Positions 43,932 to 53,372 of a stretch of 64,000 nucleotides of DNA are shown piece by piece. The translations under genes were made by a program, and so were the position numbers. Source of the DNA: Sporosarcina jeotgali (GTDB lineage Bacteria > Bacillota > Bacilli > Bacillales_A > Planococcaceae); contig NZ_CP116341.1 in the NCBI RefSeq assembly GCF_033304595.1, positions 1,903,001-1,967,000 of the forward strand. The letters are read 5' to 3'. The notes beneath the pieces are model-generated. The model made no database searches. It was given only the letters and a program-made list of their open reading frames with translations, and was not told the DNA's origin. Position 1 is the first letter of the stretch, and each line of letters opens with the position of its first letter.

Positions 43932-45629
43932 ATGATTACGTTTGACGAATACCAGTACGCCCGCCCTGAAATGGACGATATTAAAAAAGAATTCACTGAA
44001 CTTTTGAATGAGTTCAACGACGCCGATTCATTTGAAACCCAAAATGCAGTTATTGAAAAAATCAATGCCATCGGAAATGATTATTCAACACAATCGAATC
44101 TCGCTTATATCCGCTCTTCCATTGATACGAATGATGAATACTATCAGCAAGAGAGAGATTACTTTGATGAAGTCAGTCCAGAATTCCAAGGGCTTTCTAC
44201 TGAATTTTACAAAGCACTCATTGCCTCTAAATTCCGGAAAGAATTAGAAGAACAATGGGGATCACAATTATTCGCTCTTGCTGATCATGCAATTCGCGCA
44301 TTTTCACCTGAAGTGATGCCGCTCCTTCAGCAAGAAAATAAGTTAACTTCTGAATATGCAAAACTTGTAGCTTCTGCTCAAATCGAATTTGACGGGAAAG
44401 AGTTGACGCTTGCTCAACTAGGACCTTATATGGAGTCCACGGATCGAACTGTACGAAAAGACGCTATGAACGCCCAGTATTCGTTCTATGAAAAAAACTC
44501 AGAGAAATTTGATGATATTTATGACCGTCTCGTTAAACTTCGTGATGAGATCGCTAAAAAATTAGGATTTGCTACTTTCACCGAACTGGGATATGTAAGA
44601 ATGTCGCGTGTTGGATACGATGCTGATATGGTTAAAAACTTCCGCGATCAGGTCCGTGACTATATCGTACCGGTTGCAAATAAGTTATACGATCGGCAGG
44701 CAGCCCGTATCGGTGTCGACAGTTTGAAGTTTTACGATCAGTCACTTGACTATCTAACCGGCAATGCAGTTCCGCAAGGGTCTCCGGAATGGATCATAGA
44801 GCAGGGCAAGGAAATGTATAAAGAATTGTCTCATGAAACGGATGAATTCTTTACGTATATGACGGAAAAGAATTTACTGGATCTCGTTGCGAAAAAAGGC
44901 AAAGAAGCTGGCGGCTATTGTACGTTCATCGATAATTACGATTCTCCTTTTATCTTCTCAAACTTTAATGGAACGTCTGGCGATATCGATGTACTGACTC
45001 ACGAAGCTGGCCATGCCTTCCAAGTCTATTCCAGCCGCAACATTGGAATACCTGAGTATGTGTGGCCAACAAGTGAAGGTGCAGAAGTGCACTCGATGAG
45101 TATGGAGTTCTTCACATGGCCATGGATGGAGCTGTTCTTCAATGAGCAGACCGATAAGTATAAGTTCTCGCATCTTAGCAGCGGTCTCTTATTCTTACCT
45201 TATGGTGTAGCTGTCGATGAGTTCCAGCATGAAGTGTACAATAATCCGCAGATGACTCCAGCTGAACGTAAAGCAGCTTGGAAGCGGATAGAAGGAATTT
45301 ATTTACCGAAGCGTGATTATGATGGAAATGAGTATTTAGAAAGCGGCGGCATTTGGCAACGGCAGGCTCACATTTATGAAATTCCGTTTTACTACATCGA
45401 CTATACGCTGGCACAAATATGCGCATTCCAATTCTGGAAGAAAGACCGAGAAGATCATGATTCTGCATGGAACGATTACGTACATTTATGTAAACTGGGC
45501 GGCTCTAAGTCATTCACTGAATTGGTTAAAGAAGCAAACCTAGTCTCTCCTTTTGAAGATGGCTGTGTTGAATCAGTCGTCGGTACTATTGAAGAGTGGT
45601 TAGATTCTGTAGATGATAAAGCCCTATAA
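43932..45629 (+). CDS. M3-family oligoendopeptidase (PepF-like)
   Basis: Zinc metallopeptidase that cleaves oligopeptides in the cytoplasm. The 565-residue protein has the HEAGH zinc motif (about residues 358-362, in DVLTHEAGHAFQVYSS) followed by the downstream glutamate (EVHSMSMEFFTWPWMELFF), the GTSGDIDVL segment, and the long helical N-terminal half. Length is normal. Start ATG 43932 has GTGGAGGA. It belongs to the oligoendopeptidase branch of M3, which has several paralogues per genome, so I leave the symbol blank. Single gene with terminator. Confidence 0.92.
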   Translation: MITFDEYQYARPEMDDIKKEFTELLNEFNDADSFETQNAVIEKINAIGNDYSTQSNLAYIRSSIDTNDEYYQQERDYFDEVSPEFQGLSTEFYKALIASKFRKELEEQWGSQLFALADHAIRAFSPEVMPLLQQENKLTSEYAKLVASAQIEFDGKELTLAQLGPYMESTDRTVRKDAMNAQYSFYEKNSEKFDDIYDRLVKLRDEIAKKLGFATFTELGYVRMSRVGYDADMVKNFRDQVRDYIVPVANKLYDRQAARIGVDSLKFYDQSLDYLTGNAVPQGSPEWIIEQGKEMYKELSHETDEFFTYMTEKNLLDLVAKKGKEAGGYCTFIDNYDSPFIFSNFNGTSGDIDVLTHEAGHAFQVYSSRNIGIPEYVWPTSEGAEVHSMSMEFFTWPWMELFFNEQTDKYKFSHLSSGLLFLPYGVAVDEFQHEVYNNPQMTPAERKAAWKRIEGIYLPKRDYDGNEYLESGGIWQRQAHIYEIPFYYIDYTLAQICAFQFWKKDREDHDSAWNDYVHLCKLGGSKSFTELVKEANLVSPFEDGCVESVVGTIEEWLDSVDDKAL

Positions 45630-45660
45630 GGGATATGCTTCAGCATTCAGTTGAATTCAT

Positions 45661-45709
45661 AAAAAAACAGCTCGCTATTTCCTGATTAGGATGATAGCGG
45701 GCTGTTGTC
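45661..45709. terminator. terminator between the M3 peptidase and the dehydrogenase gene
   Basis: AACAGC(T/C)CGCTAT pairs with ATAGCGGGCTGTT, with an A-run on the left and modest T-run on the right, between convergent genes. Confidence 0.8.
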
Positions 45710-45710
45710 T

Positions 45711-46694
45711 TTATATAGTAAATACGATTTTACCGAACTGCGTACTGTCTTCAAGCATATTGAATCCTTTTATAGCATCATCCAGCGGTATCGTCTGATC
45801 GATGACCGGACGGATGTTGTGCTTTTCTGCAAAAGCCAGCATTTCTCTTAACTCATCTCGGCTCCCCATCATTGAGCCGATAATTTCCTGCTGCTTATTG
45901 AATAGTTCACGTAAATCTAAATCGATGACATCTTCAGTCGTCGCACCGAACACTACTAACCGGCCCCCTTTTTTCAAACACTCAAGAGAACGATTAAAGG
46001 TTGCTTTCCCGACGCTCTCAATAACAAGGTCAATGGTTTCATCTTTTAACTCTTCGTTCCAGTCCGCGTTCGTATCAATCGCACGGTCTGCACCTAATTT
46101 CAACGCATGTTCCCTTTTTTCTGCACTTCTTGAAGTGACAATGACACGTGCACCGATAGCTTCGGCAAATTGGATAATGAATGTGACGACGCCGCTTCCC
46201 GCTCCTGGGACGAATACCGTGTCCCCTTTTTTCACATTGCCGCGTGTTACGAGTGCCCGGTAACCTGTTAGTCCAGCCAATGCGATAGTTGCAGATTCCT
46301 CCCACGTCAAGTACCCAGGACGCTTTTCCAGCTGCTCTTCAGAAAGGACGATCTTTTCAGCGAATGTCCCGTCATCAGGCATCCCAAGCGGTCCAAATCC
46401 GTCTGGTGATCCGTCACTCTTTTCAAACCAATTCAGAGAAGGATTGACCAGCACTTCGTCTCCAACAGACCATTTGGTTACGCCTTCCCCAATGGATTCG
46501 ATGACTCCCGCACCATCTGAACCGAGCACCAAATCATGTCCTTTGTGTCCTCTTCTTTCTGGTATGTACAAGTCTCTTCGGTTCAGTCCAGCCGTTTTAA
46601 TAGCGACTACCACTTCTCCGCTTTTTGCAGCCGGTTCCGGCATTTCTCCTAATCTTAGTCCTTGATCACCATGAATAATTGCTTTCACTGTCAA
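45711..46694 (-). CDS. zinc-independent medium-chain dehydrogenase (quinone reductase-like, YogA-like)
   Basis: Medium-chain dehydrogenase/reductase superfamily, 327 residues: N-terminal GroES-like domain with AGLNRRDLYI and GSDGAGVI, then a Rossmann domain with VFVPGAGSGVVTFIIQFAEAIGARVIVTS (about 150-178). The catalytic zinc ligands of alcohol dehydrogenases (Cys, GHE) are absent, as in quinone oxidoreductase/YogA-type members, so NAD(P)H reduction of quinones or enones is more likely than alcohol oxidation. Substrate unknown. Single gene with no obvious partner. Confidence 0.85.
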   Translation of the reverse strand: MTVKAIIHGDQGLRLGEMPEPAAKSGEVVVAIKTAGLNRRDLYIPERRGHKGHDLVLGSDGAGVIESIGEGVTKWSVGDEVLVNPSLNWFEKSDGSPDGFGPLGMPDDGTFAEKIVLSEEQLEKRPGYLTWEESATIALAGLTGYRALVTRGNVKKGDTVFVPGAGSGVVTFIIQFAEAIGARVIVTSRSAEKREHALKLGADRAIDTNADWNEELKDETIDLVIESVGKATFNRSLECLKKGGRLVVFGATTEDVIDLDLRELFNKQQEIIGSMMGSRDELREMLAFAEKHNIRPVIDQTIPLDDAIKGFNMLEDSTQFGKIVFTI

Positions 46695-46770
46695 CTTCCT
46701 CTCTATTTTAGGATTATTTGAATCTTCCGGTTACTCACTCTATCATATCGTATTTGAGGAATTATCCAAA

Positions 46771-46807
46771 ATAAAAAACACAACGGAGAGACATATCCAT
46801 TGTGTTG
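46771..46807 (-). terminator. terminator of the XRE regulator gene
   Basis: AACACAATGGA and TCCGTTGTGTT pair on the minus strand, followed by TTTTTTATTTT, 8 bases after the stop. Confidence 0.85.
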
Positions 46808-46815
46808 AGTTACCA

Positions 46816-47328
46816 TTATTTTGTTTCAGGTGTTTTTTGAAGACGGCACTTCAACTTAGCGAGTTCTAATAATTCCAGAACATCTTTTTTAGGAAGATCC
46901 GTTAACAAGTTAAGCAATTCACGCTCAGCAAGACGGCGTCCTTTCCCGCTGCGATATCTCGCTTTGTTGCCTGTATCCAATTGGGCGTAAAGAATCTCCG
47001 TGTCTTCGTCCCGTTCATCCGAAAACCCGTCAACTGTAATTGTTTCGCGCAAACGTTCATATAGTGACTCCGCACTTGCAGAATTCACTTGTTTGAAAGC
47101 AGAAGACTTTTTTGAGTCTCCCAGAATGAGCTCGTCCGTAGATATATTGAAACGCTCCGAAATTTTAGCAACCCAAGCTGCCGATGGAGCGTTTTTGCCT
47201 TTTTCCCAGTCCTTAATGCGGCTAGCGGAAGTTCCGATCGCAGCTCCAAAAGCCATCATCGATAGACCTCTTTGCTCTCTTAGTTCCTTTAACCTAATAC
47301 CAAATGCCTCTTTACTCCAGTCGTTCAC
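46816..47328 (-). CDS. XRE-family transcriptional regulator
   Basis: A 170-residue protein with an N-terminal Cro/CI helix-turn-helix (KELREQRGLSMMAFGAAIGTSASRIKDWEKGKNAPS, about residues 13-48) and a C-terminal helical region of unknown role (RSGKGRRLAERELLNLLTDLPKKDVLELLELAKLKC). The latter half has no recognised ligand fold. It stands alone with its own terminator; no prophage or toxin gene is adjacent, so targets cannot be guessed. The start ATG 47328 lies behind GAGGA with normal spacing. Confidence 0.8.
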   Translation of the reverse strand: MNDWSKEAFGIRLKELREQRGLSMMAFGAAIGTSASRIKDWEKGKNAPSAAWVAKISERFNISTDELILGDSKKSSAFKQVNSASAESLYERLRETITVDGFSDERDEDTEILYAQLDTGNKARYRSGKGRRLAERELLNLLTDLPKKDVLELLELAKLKCRLQKTPETK

Positions 47329-47447
47329 AAAAAATCCTCCTCTAGTGTCTAGTAATTCTATTATTTTTCATTTCTATGGATTTGTCAATCTTTTATTTTT
47401 TAATAAAAAGATAGTTGCACAAAGCTTTCCCTAGGGAAACTTTTCAT

Positions 47448-47936
47448 TCAATACCCAGTTTTTTGTCGTTCATAATTCTTCTCATTTTTTTCAATGTACG
47501 CATTATAGATTTCCTGCAATGAAAAACCAAGTTTTTCAGCGAGTGTTCCATACTGATTCCAAAGGCCTATGTATGTAGACATTTCTGGACGTTGACCGAA
47601 TTCCAGAACCGCTTGATTTGTTTTAAGGAAAGTTGTGGTGAGAGAGTCTGATGATGTTTTAAAATTCCATTCATTGAAATCCGTCAAATTCTTAACAATT
47701 CCGAGAGATAGAAGAAAATGGATGGAGTCTACATATTCCTCTAATACAACCGATCGTTCAGAAAATCCTTTGATGCTCCAGAATTTAAAACATCTCGTTT
47801 CGTTTGCCAACTCGGAAAGTTCGACCAGCAATGCGAGGACTTTGTCTTCAAAAAGATTTCTTCCTGAAAGATCGTGCTGTGCCTGTATGTATGAATCAAG
47901 TTCTTGCTGCATGTGAAATAATTTGTTCATATCCAA
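47448..47936 (-). CDS. dUTP diphosphatase, all-alpha (dimeric/MazG-like) type
   Basis: Hydrolyses dUTP to dUMP, keeping uracil out of DNA and feeding dTMP synthesis. The 162-residue protein has the all-alpha NTP-pyrophosphohydrolase metal site: LVELSELANETRCFKFWS (ExxE, about 32-49) and LEEYVDSIHFLL (ExxD, about 64-75), then the substrate segment with KTNQAV. This is not the trimeric beta-type dUTPase. The start is TTG at 47936, 8 bases after GGGGG; a nearby in-frame ATG (47930) is a weaker alternative. It sits 35 bases after ysdA. Confidence 0.88.
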   Translation of the reverse strand: MDMNKLFHMQQELDSYIQAQHDLSGRNLFEDKVLALLVELSELANETRCFKFWSIKGFSERSVVLEEYVDSIHFLLSLGIVKNLTDFNEWNFKTSSDSLTTTFLKTNQAVLEFGQRPEMSTYIGLWNQYGTLAEKLGFSLQEIYNAYIEKNEKNYERQKTGY

Positions 47937-47971
47937 TGTGATTGCCCCCTATTGCATCATGTATTCCGCTG

Positions 47972-48265
47972 TTAAAAAAGTTGCGGGAGTGCCGGCATTT
48001 TCAGTCCTGCGAGGTAAAGTATGAGTACTGCATCAATTAAAGCCAGCATCAGAAACCCTACACGAAATGAGGTATGAAGCGTTTTGTGCCGAAAAACCTG
48101 CATGCCGAAATAAGCGCCGATTCCACCGCCGAATATCGCAAGGAGCCAGAGACTTTTTTCAGAAACACGACTCTTCTTGCGTTTCGCTTGCCGTTTATCA
48201 TAGCCCATCGCTGCAAATGCCCATATGGACAAAAAAGCAATCCATTCGATTCCTAAGGTACTCAA
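47972..48265 (-). CDS. ysdA: DUF1294 family membrane protein (YsdA)
   Basis: A 97-residue membrane protein with about three hydrophobic segments (5-20, 42-60, 70-90) and the DUF1294 hallmark MGYDKRQAKRKKSRVSEKSLWLLAIFGGGIGAYFGM, containing the basic loop between spans, and FRHKTLHTSFRVGF. The start is TTG at 48265, 7 bases after AAGGAGAG. It follows rplT, as ysdA does in B. subtilis, but a terminator lies between. No function is established for the family. Confidence 0.85.
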   Translation of the reverse strand: MSTLGIEWIAFLSIWAFAAMGYDKRQAKRKKSRVSEKSLWLLAIFGGGIGAYFGMQVFRHKTLHTSFRVGFLMLALIDAVLILYLAGLKMPALPQLF

Positions 48266-48342
48266 TAAAATCTCTCCTTACTCTTACTGTCGGTTATATC
48301 CGCAGAACCTTTACACCTATCTATGAAAGATTTTATACAAAG

Positions 48343-48382
48343 AAAAAACGTCACGTTCCGAATCAATTCGGAACCGTGACGT
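48343..48382 (-). terminator. terminator of infC-rpmI-rplT
   Basis: CGTCACG and GTTCCGAA pair with TTCGGAAC and CGTGACG around TCAA, with one bulged C, and TTTTTT follows on the minus strand, 12 bases after the rplT stop. Confidence 0.9.
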
Positions 48383-48394
48383 TGAGGAAATCAA

Positions 48395-48754
48395 TTATTT
48401 AGAAAGTGATTTCTTTGCTGTCTCAGCAAACTGAGCAAATGCAGCTGCATCTGTTACTGCAAGATCAGCAAGCATTTTACGGTTTACGTCGATACCAGCA
48501 ACTTTAAGTCCGTGCATAAGTGTGCTGTAAGACATACCGTTTACACGAGCTGCCGCGTTGATACGTGTGATCCAAAGTCTGCGGAAATCCCGTTTCTTCT
48601 GGCGACGGTCACGGTAAGCATAGTTTAATGACTTCATGACTTGTTGGTTTGCTACTCGGTAGAGACGGTGTTTAGAACCAAAATACCCTTTTGCTAATTT
48701 CAATACTCGATTACGACGCTTGCGCGTCACTGTTCCACCTTTTACGCGTGGCAT
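48395..48754 (-). CDS. rplT: 50S ribosomal protein L20
   Basis: Binds 23S rRNA early in 50S assembly and, in Firmicutes, represses its own operon through the leader RNA. The 119-residue protein has the signature [37 protein letters not shown] (N-terminal extension) and the globular [20 protein letters not shown]. Length is normal. Last gene of infC-rpmI-rplT, 94 bases after rpmI, with AGGAGGTAATG ahead of the ATG. Confidence 0.99.
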   Translation of the reverse strand: MPRVKGGTVTRKRRNRVLKLAKGYFGSKHRLYRVANQQVMKSLNYAYRDRRQKKRDFRRLWITRINAAARVNGMSYSTLMHGLKVAGIDVNRKMLADLAVTDAAAFAQFAETAKKSLSK

Positions 48755-48848
48755 AGTTCATTACCTCCTGCTATTCCTGTAAGAATAATTTAGATTTGAA
48801 TTCAATGGGTTCGCTATCAATAGTGATCAGCTAACCGGGATGAAGCTA

Positions 48849-49049
48849 TTACTTCATGTAAGTAAGCATCTGACGAATACGCTTGAAATCGCCAGAAGAA
48901 ACTAGTGAAGATTTGCGCAAGTGACGTTTTGCTTTAGTCGACTTGTTAGCAAAAAGGTGGCTTGTTTTAGCGCGTCCGCGCTTTAACTTACCGCTTCCTG
49001 TTTTTTTGAAACGCTTCGCGGAACCGCGGTGTGTTTTCATTTTTGGCAT
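48849..49049 (-). CDS. rpmI: 50S ribosomal protein L35
   Basis: A small basic 50S protein of 66 residues: [18 protein letters not shown] is the family signature, followed by the Lys/Arg-rich [16 protein letters not shown]. It lies 30 bases after infC with AGGAGG ahead of the ATG. Certain. Confidence 0.99.
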   Translation of the reverse strand: MPKMKTHRGSAKRFKKTGSGKLKRGRAKTSHLFANKSTKAKRHLRKSSLVSSGDFKRIRQMLTYMK

Positions 49050-49079
49050 GATCTGTTCCTCCTAAATCGTTTGTTCAGC

Positions 49080-49598
49080 TTACTTTTTTTCAGCTATTGG
49101 TGCAAGCATCAAGAACATGCTGCGTCCTTCCATCTTAGGGCGGACCTCAACTGTTCCAACTTCTTTACAAGCTTCTGCAAACTTGTCAAGAACACGCTGT
49201 CCAATTTCTTTGTGAGTAATCGCACGTCCGCGGAAACGGATGGATGCTTTTACTTTATCGCCTGCTTCAAGGAATTTGATTCCGTTACGAAGCTTTGTTT
49301 GAAAATCGTGCTCATCGATCGTCGGGCTGAGCCGAACTTCTTTGACCTGGATAATCTTTTGGTTCTTTCGGACTTCCCGCTCTTTTTTCTGCTGCTCGAA
49401 CTTAAACTTTCCATAGTCCATAACGCGGGCTACAGGCGGTTTAGCTGTTGGTGCTACGAGGACAACGTCCAAGTTGGCACGTGCAGCAATTTCAAGTGCT
49501 TCGTTGCGGGACTTAATGCCGAGCTGATCACCATTGTGGTCGATAAGTCGTAATTCACGGGCACGAATTCCTTCGTTCACATACATATCTTTGCTAAT
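49080..49598 (-). CDS. infC: translation initiation factor IF-3 (AUU start)
   Basis: IF-3 keeps 30S subunits free and checks the start codon. The product is 172 residues: N domain ([28 protein letters not shown]), helical linker ([18 protein letters not shown]) and C domain ([21 protein letters not shown]). The reading frame is open 27 codons further upstream, but that part lacks family similarity and overlaps the leader. The true start is ATT at 49598, with GGAGGTG 7 bases ahead, aligning with the known IF-3 N-terminus. A rare AUU start allows IF-3 to repress its own translation, as known for infC in other bacteria. Confidence 0.95.
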   Translation of the reverse strand: MSKDMYVNEGIRARELRLIDHNGDQLGIKSRNEALEIAARANLDVVLVAPTAKPPVARVMDYGKFKFEQQKKEREVRKNQKIIQVKEVRLSPTIDEHDFQTKLRNGIKFLEAGDKVKASIRFRGRAITHKEIGQRVLDKFAEACKEVGTVEVRPKMEGRSMFLMLAPIAEKK

Positions 49599-49605
49599 CG
49601 TAATC

Positions 49606-49870
49606 CACCTCCGAATAATATCTCGCGAATACACTGTTTGAGCAGTCTGCACCGTTTCTGGCACAGCTTGCAAAACCATTCAGCATTCTGAGCCTTCAGG
49701 TAATGAGGCAATAAAAAAAGCAGACAAATGGATGATTTGTCTACCCGCAATCGCACACGCATTTACATACGCGGCTTCACTACTGTGCTAACCTCAACAA
49801 CTGCCAATTCAGCGTCGATCAGGTGAGAAGCGGGCAGCTCCTTCTTGTATCACAAACTGTATTCTTTAAC
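49606..49870 (-). promoter_or_regulatory. L20-type leader with attenuator terminator (infC operon)
   Basis: About 270 bases of leader lie between the promoter and infC. It contains a hairpin AGACAAAT / ATTTGTCT followed by TTTTTTT (49712-49744 on the plus strand), a Rho-independent terminator in front of the operon. In B. subtilis the L20 protein binds the infC leader and drives such termination; the position and gene order here match. The L20-binding pseudoknot itself was not resolved by eye. Confidence 0.75.
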
Positions 49871-49877
49871 CTTATCT

Positions 49878-49906
49878 ACTTTATCATCCTTTAGAGAAAG
49901 TGTCAA
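49878..49906 (-). promoter_or_regulatory. infC-rpmI-rplT promoter
   Basis: TTGACA (49901-49906), exactly 17 bases, TAAAGT (49878-49883) on the minus strand: a strong sigma-A promoter, as expected for a ribosomal protein operon. Confidence 0.82.
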
Positions 49907-49934
49907 GGGTTTTTATTAGGAATAAAATAGACAG

Positions 49935-50067
49935 ATTGATTTCCGCTACAGGCGGACGCGGGCCTGCAGGATGCAGGTCATGCAACCGTTGCGGCAGGAC
50001 GCCGCGAACTTAGGTTGTTTCCATGACCCTGATCCCTCCGGAGTCGCCGCCCTGCGCTTCAATCAAC
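49935..50067. repeat. structured intergenic repeat element, copy 2
   Basis: Same architecture as the element at 4587-4716: ends ATTGATT (49935-49941) and AATCAAC (50061-50067); hairpin CCTGCA-GGA-TGCAGG (CCTACA / TGTAGG in copy 1); hairpin GCGGC / GCCGC framed by CAACC and GGTTG; outer GGCGG / CCGCC (GATGG / CCATC in copy 1). The paired changes keep the helices. It lies between the infC operon promoter and the end of thrS, where it could also serve as a terminator; no separate thrS terminator was found. Confidence 0.85.
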
Positions 50068-50120
50068 GGTGTGATGTTAAAATTCGATATTCCTTAAGGA
50101 CAATTAAAAAACAAAAGATC

Positions 50121-52052
50121 TTAGTGAGCTACGTCACTTTTCAAGAGTTCCAGGAATGCTTCGAAGCTCATGGATTCGGAGTTTTGTTCTCCGTATTTAC
50201 GGACGTTGACGTTGCCTGATTCGATCTCTTTGTCTCCTAGTACGAGCATGTAGGGTACTTTTTGGACTTGGGCTTCGCGGATTTTGTACCCGATTTTTTC
50301 TTCGCGGCTGTCAAGGTCTACTCGGTATCCGGCAGCGACGAGTTGTTCACGGATTTTGTCTGCGTAGTCAAAGTGTGCTTCAGGTGAGACTGGGATAACT
50401 TCGACTTGGATTGGTGCGAGCCAAGTTGGGAATGCGCCTTTGTATTCTTCGATTAAGAAGGCTACGAAGCGTTCCATTGTGGATACGACACCTCTATGGA
50501 TAACGACTGGACGGTGCTGCTTTCCGTCTTCTCCAACGTATGTGAGGTCGAAGCGTTCAGGCAGTAAGAAGTCTAGCTGCACTGTAGATAGAGTTTCTTC
50601 CATACCAATCGCAGTTTTCACTTGGACGTCGAGTTTCGGACCATAGAATGCCGCTTCTCCGTCTGCTTCTGTATAGTCGAGGCCCATGTCGTCCATTGCG
50701 TCTTTCAACATATGTTGTGCACGTTCCCACATCGCGTCGTCATCGAAATACTTTTCAGTATCCGCAGGGTCCCGATAAGAGAGACGGAATGAGTAGTCTG
50801 TAATGTTGAAGTCTTTATAAACGTCGATAATGAGCTGCACTGTACGCTGGAATTCATCTTTAATCTGATCTGGGCGAACAAAGATGTGCGCATCGTTCAA
50901 AGTCATCCCGCGAACCCGCTGAAGTCCTGAAAGTGCTCCAGACATTTCATAACGGTGCATTGTGCCGAGCTCGGCGATGCGAATAGGCAGGTTTCGGTAG
51001 GAATGAATGCCATTCTTATAAATCATCATGTGGTGCGGGCAGTTCATTGGACGAAGGACCAGGTCTTCGTTGTCCATGCTCATCACAGGGAACATGCCGT
51101 CTTGATAGTGATCCCAGTGTCCGGATGTTTTGTACAGCTCCACGCTGCCCAGAACTGGTGTATAGACGTGATCATAGCCGAGACGTTCTTCTTTGTCGAC
51201 GATGTATCGTTCGATAACTCGGCGGATGGTTGCACCTTTTGGAAGCCAAAGCGGCAGTCCTTGACCAACTTTTTGCGAGTTCATGAACAAGTCCAGTTCT
51301 TTACCTATTTTGCGGTGGTCGCGTTCTTTTGCTTCTTCAAGCATTTTCAAGTGGGCTTGAAGTTCGTCCTTCTTGAAGAATGCTGTTCCGTATATACGCT
51401 GCAGCATTTTGTTGTCTGAGTTACCGCGCCAGTAAGCGCCTGCGATACTAAGTAATTTGAATTCCTTCAACTTTCCTGTATAAGGCACATGGACTCCGCG
51501 GCATAAGTCGAAGAATTCACCTTGTTCATAGATGGAAACTTGCTCGTCTTCAGGAATTGCCTGGAGCAATTCCAATTTGTATTCATCATCGATTTCTTTA
51601 AAGCGGCGCTCTGCTTCAGCGCGTGACACATCATAACGTATGATTTCCAAGTTCTCACCGATGATGCGCTTCATTTCTTTTTCAAGTTCTGGAAGGTCAT
51701 CAGCAGTAATTGGTGTCGGTGAATCGATATCATAGTAGAACCCATTATCGATGGCCGGTCCGATACCGAGTTTTGCATCCGGGAATTTGCGCTTTACTGC
51801 TTGAGCAAGCAAGTGTGCCGTACTGTGACGCAAAATTTCAAGTGCTTCAGGAGATTGCTGTGTAATGATGGCAATTTCTCCATCCTGATCAATCGGTGTT
51901 TTCAAATCGATGAGCTGGTCATCCAACTTACCTGCCAGTGCACTTTTACGAAGTCCCGGACTAATAGACGCTGCTACATCTTCAGTTGTTGTGCCGGCAG
52001 GAAACTCCTTAACCGCACCATCAGGAAATTTTAAATGAATTGAATTTGACAT
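50121..52052 (-). CDS. thrS: threonine-tRNA ligase
   Basis: Class II synthetase charging tRNA-Thr. The 643-residue protein has the N-terminal TGS domain (1-62), the editing domain with [16 protein letters not shown] (about 75-90) and its zinc-free editing cysteine/histidine set, the catalytic core with [10 protein letters not shown] (about 335-344, containing a zinc-binding Cys), motif 2 [25 protein letters not shown], and the C-terminal anticodon domain. Full length. A T-box controls it. It is followed by the repeat element rather than by a typical terminator. Confidence 0.98.
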   Translation of the reverse strand: MSNSIHLKFPDGAVKEFPAGTTTEDVAASISPGLRKSALAGKLDDQLIDLKTPIDQDGEIAIITQQSPEALEILRHSTAHLLAQAVKRKFPDAKLGIGPAIDNGFYYDIDSPTPITADDLPELEKEMKRIIGENLEIIRYDVSRAEAERRFKEIDDEYKLELLQAIPEDEQVSIYEQGEFFDLCRGVHVPYTGKLKEFKLLSIAGAYWRGNSDNKMLQRIYGTAFFKKDELQAHLKMLEEAKERDHRKIGKELDLFMNSQKVGQGLPLWLPKGATIRRVIERYIVDKEERLGYDHVYTPVLGSVELYKTSGHWDHYQDGMFPVMSMDNEDLVLRPMNCPHHMMIYKNGIHSYRNLPIRIAELGTMHRYEMSGALSGLQRVRGMTLNDAHIFVRPDQIKDEFQRTVQLIIDVYKDFNITDYSFRLSYRDPADTEKYFDDDAMWERAQHMLKDAMDDMGLDYTEADGEAAFYGPKLDVQVKTAIGMEETLSTVQLDFLLPERFDLTYVGEDGKQHRPVVIHRGVVSTMERFVAFLIEEYKGAFPTWLAPIQVEVIPVSPEAHFDYADKIREQLVAAGYRVDLDSREEKIGYKIREAQVQKVPYMLVLGDKEIESGNVNVRKYGEQNSESMSFEAFLELLKSDVAH

Positions 52053-52083
52053 GTCAATGCACTCCTTTTATCTATTTTTGAAC

Positions 52084-52371
52084 ACAAAAAAGCCCCATCC
52101 CATAAAGGGACGAGACGTGTACTCGCGGTTCCACCCTTCTTCCTCCAATCCGGAATAAACCGGAAAGATGAAGCTTCAAGCGGCTAACGGGCCGGGGCCG
52201 TCAACAGGTACAAAATCCGTACGTAAAGGTACGAAAGGGTTCCCTGCTGCTGCTCAAAGGCGGTAGATTGGTGTCGTGTCCTGCAAGGTTCTCAGCAAAT
52301 CCCCTGCTCTCTGTAGGCCGTTCCAGCAATCGTTGTCCTTATCAAAGCATTTTATCGTTTGTGTTGTGATT
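52084..52371 (-). promoter_or_regulatory. T-box riboswitch (thrS leader)
   Basis: AGGGTGGAACCGCG (52124-52137 on the minus strand) is the T-box sequence, followed by a terminator (GTCCC / GGGAT stem and TTTTTT, 52084-52115). ACC followed by A (in GACACCAATC, about 52268-52277) is a plausible Thr specifier codon. The rest of the 365-base gap before dnaI is this leader and its promoter. Confidence 0.93.
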
Positions 52372-52400
52372 ATTATAGTGAATATAGTCAGAAATTGCAA
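52372..52400 (-). promoter_or_regulatory. thrS promoter
   Basis: TTGCAA (52395-52400), 17 bases, TATAAT (52372-52377) on the minus strand, directly ahead of the T-box leader. Confidence 0.8.
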
Positions 52401-52418
52401 GGAAATCACCGAAAACAA

Positions 52419-53372
52419 TCAGTCTTTTCCAGGATTCCGGCGATTGCTCCCCGATAATAGCACAGAATCGCTCATAATCTTGATCCGTTCCATAATGCGT
52501 GCTGCTTTAATGGGTTCTTTTTCGCCGCGCTGAGAATAGGTAAGATGATGCTCCAGCTCTTTCAGCGTAAAGTTTGATGTGAAGAATGTAGGAAGCTGAT
52601 CTGCCATGCGATATTGCAAGATTGTTCCTAACACTTCGTCACGCGCCCATGCTGTCATCGACTCCGCGCCGATGTCGTCAATCATGAGAACAGCTGCTTT
52701 TTTAACGAACTCAATTTTTTCGTTAAGTGAGTTATCTTGTATGGATTGTTTTATTTCACGTAAAAACTCAGGTAAATAAACTACGACGGTCCGGATTTGA
52801 CGACTCGCCAATTCGTTCGCAAGCGCACCCAAAATAAAGGATTTCCCAGTTCCGAATTCACCATGGATATATAAACCTTTTTCAGGGGGCTTCCCTGTCT
52901 TTTCATATTCTGCTATGAATTCACTGGCTTTCTCCACGATATCCAAACGGCTGTCGTCATGATAAGTGTCAACGTCAAGGAGTTTTGCAGCCATAACATC
53001 TTTTGGCATGTACAGGCTGTTCAGCATCTTATTGACAGCTCGCTTTTCATCGTCCAATTCTTTCCGCGGACATCGGATATATGTGACATCGATGAGCCCC
53101 TGATTAAAGGTGAGTTTCGGCTCATACCCTTTCATGACATTAATGCATCCATCGAGGTTTGGGCACTTGTCACATTGGTGGGATGCAGCTGTGAATTCGT
53201 AGAGCTTGTTCAAACTCTTTTCAACGACTTGTTTGTCAATTTCATCTGCATGTTCTTCTATAAATTGCTGAACTTTCTCATTCGCAAGCACTTCATTTCT
53301 TAATTCTTCATATCGTGCTGCTAGCGCAGGTGCGTTAATTACTCGTTTCATCGCTTCCCCAACTCGCTCCAT
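52419..53372 (-). CDS. dnaI: primosomal protein DnaI (helicase loader)
   Basis: AAA+ ATPase that loads the replicative helicase (DnaC in B. subtilis) at oriC and at restarting forks, with DnaD and DnaB. The 317-residue protein has an N-terminal zinc-binding domain (Cys67, Cys70, Cys76, Cys101), Walker A GEFGTGKSF (171-179), Walker B VLMIDDIGAESMT, and the DnaC-like sensor region FTSNFTLKELEHHLTYSQRGEKEPIKAARIMERI. Its ATG abuts the dnaB stop directly, so the pair is translationally coupled. As in B. subtilis it follows dnaB. Confidence 0.95.
   Translation of the reverse strand: MERVGEAMKRVINAPALAARYEELRNEVLANEKVQQFIEEHADEIDKQVVEKSLNKLYEFTAASHQCDKCPNLDGCINVMKGYEPKLTFNQGLIDVTYIRCPRKELDDEKRAVNKMLNSLYMPKDVMAAKLLDVDTYHDDSRLDIVEKASEFIAEYEKTGKPPEKGLYIHGEFGTGKSFILGALANELASRQIRTVVVYLPEFLREIKQSIQDNSLNEKIEFVKKAAVLMIDDIGAESMTAWARDEVLGTILQYRMADQLPTFFTSNFTLKELEHHLTYSQRGEKEPIKAARIMERIKIMSDSVLLSGSNRRNPGKD

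Noticed and set aside
49599-49679. N-terminal extension of infC to 49679.
   Set aside because: These 27 codons lie in the L20-type leader, have no family similarity and precede the ribosome site for the ATT start.
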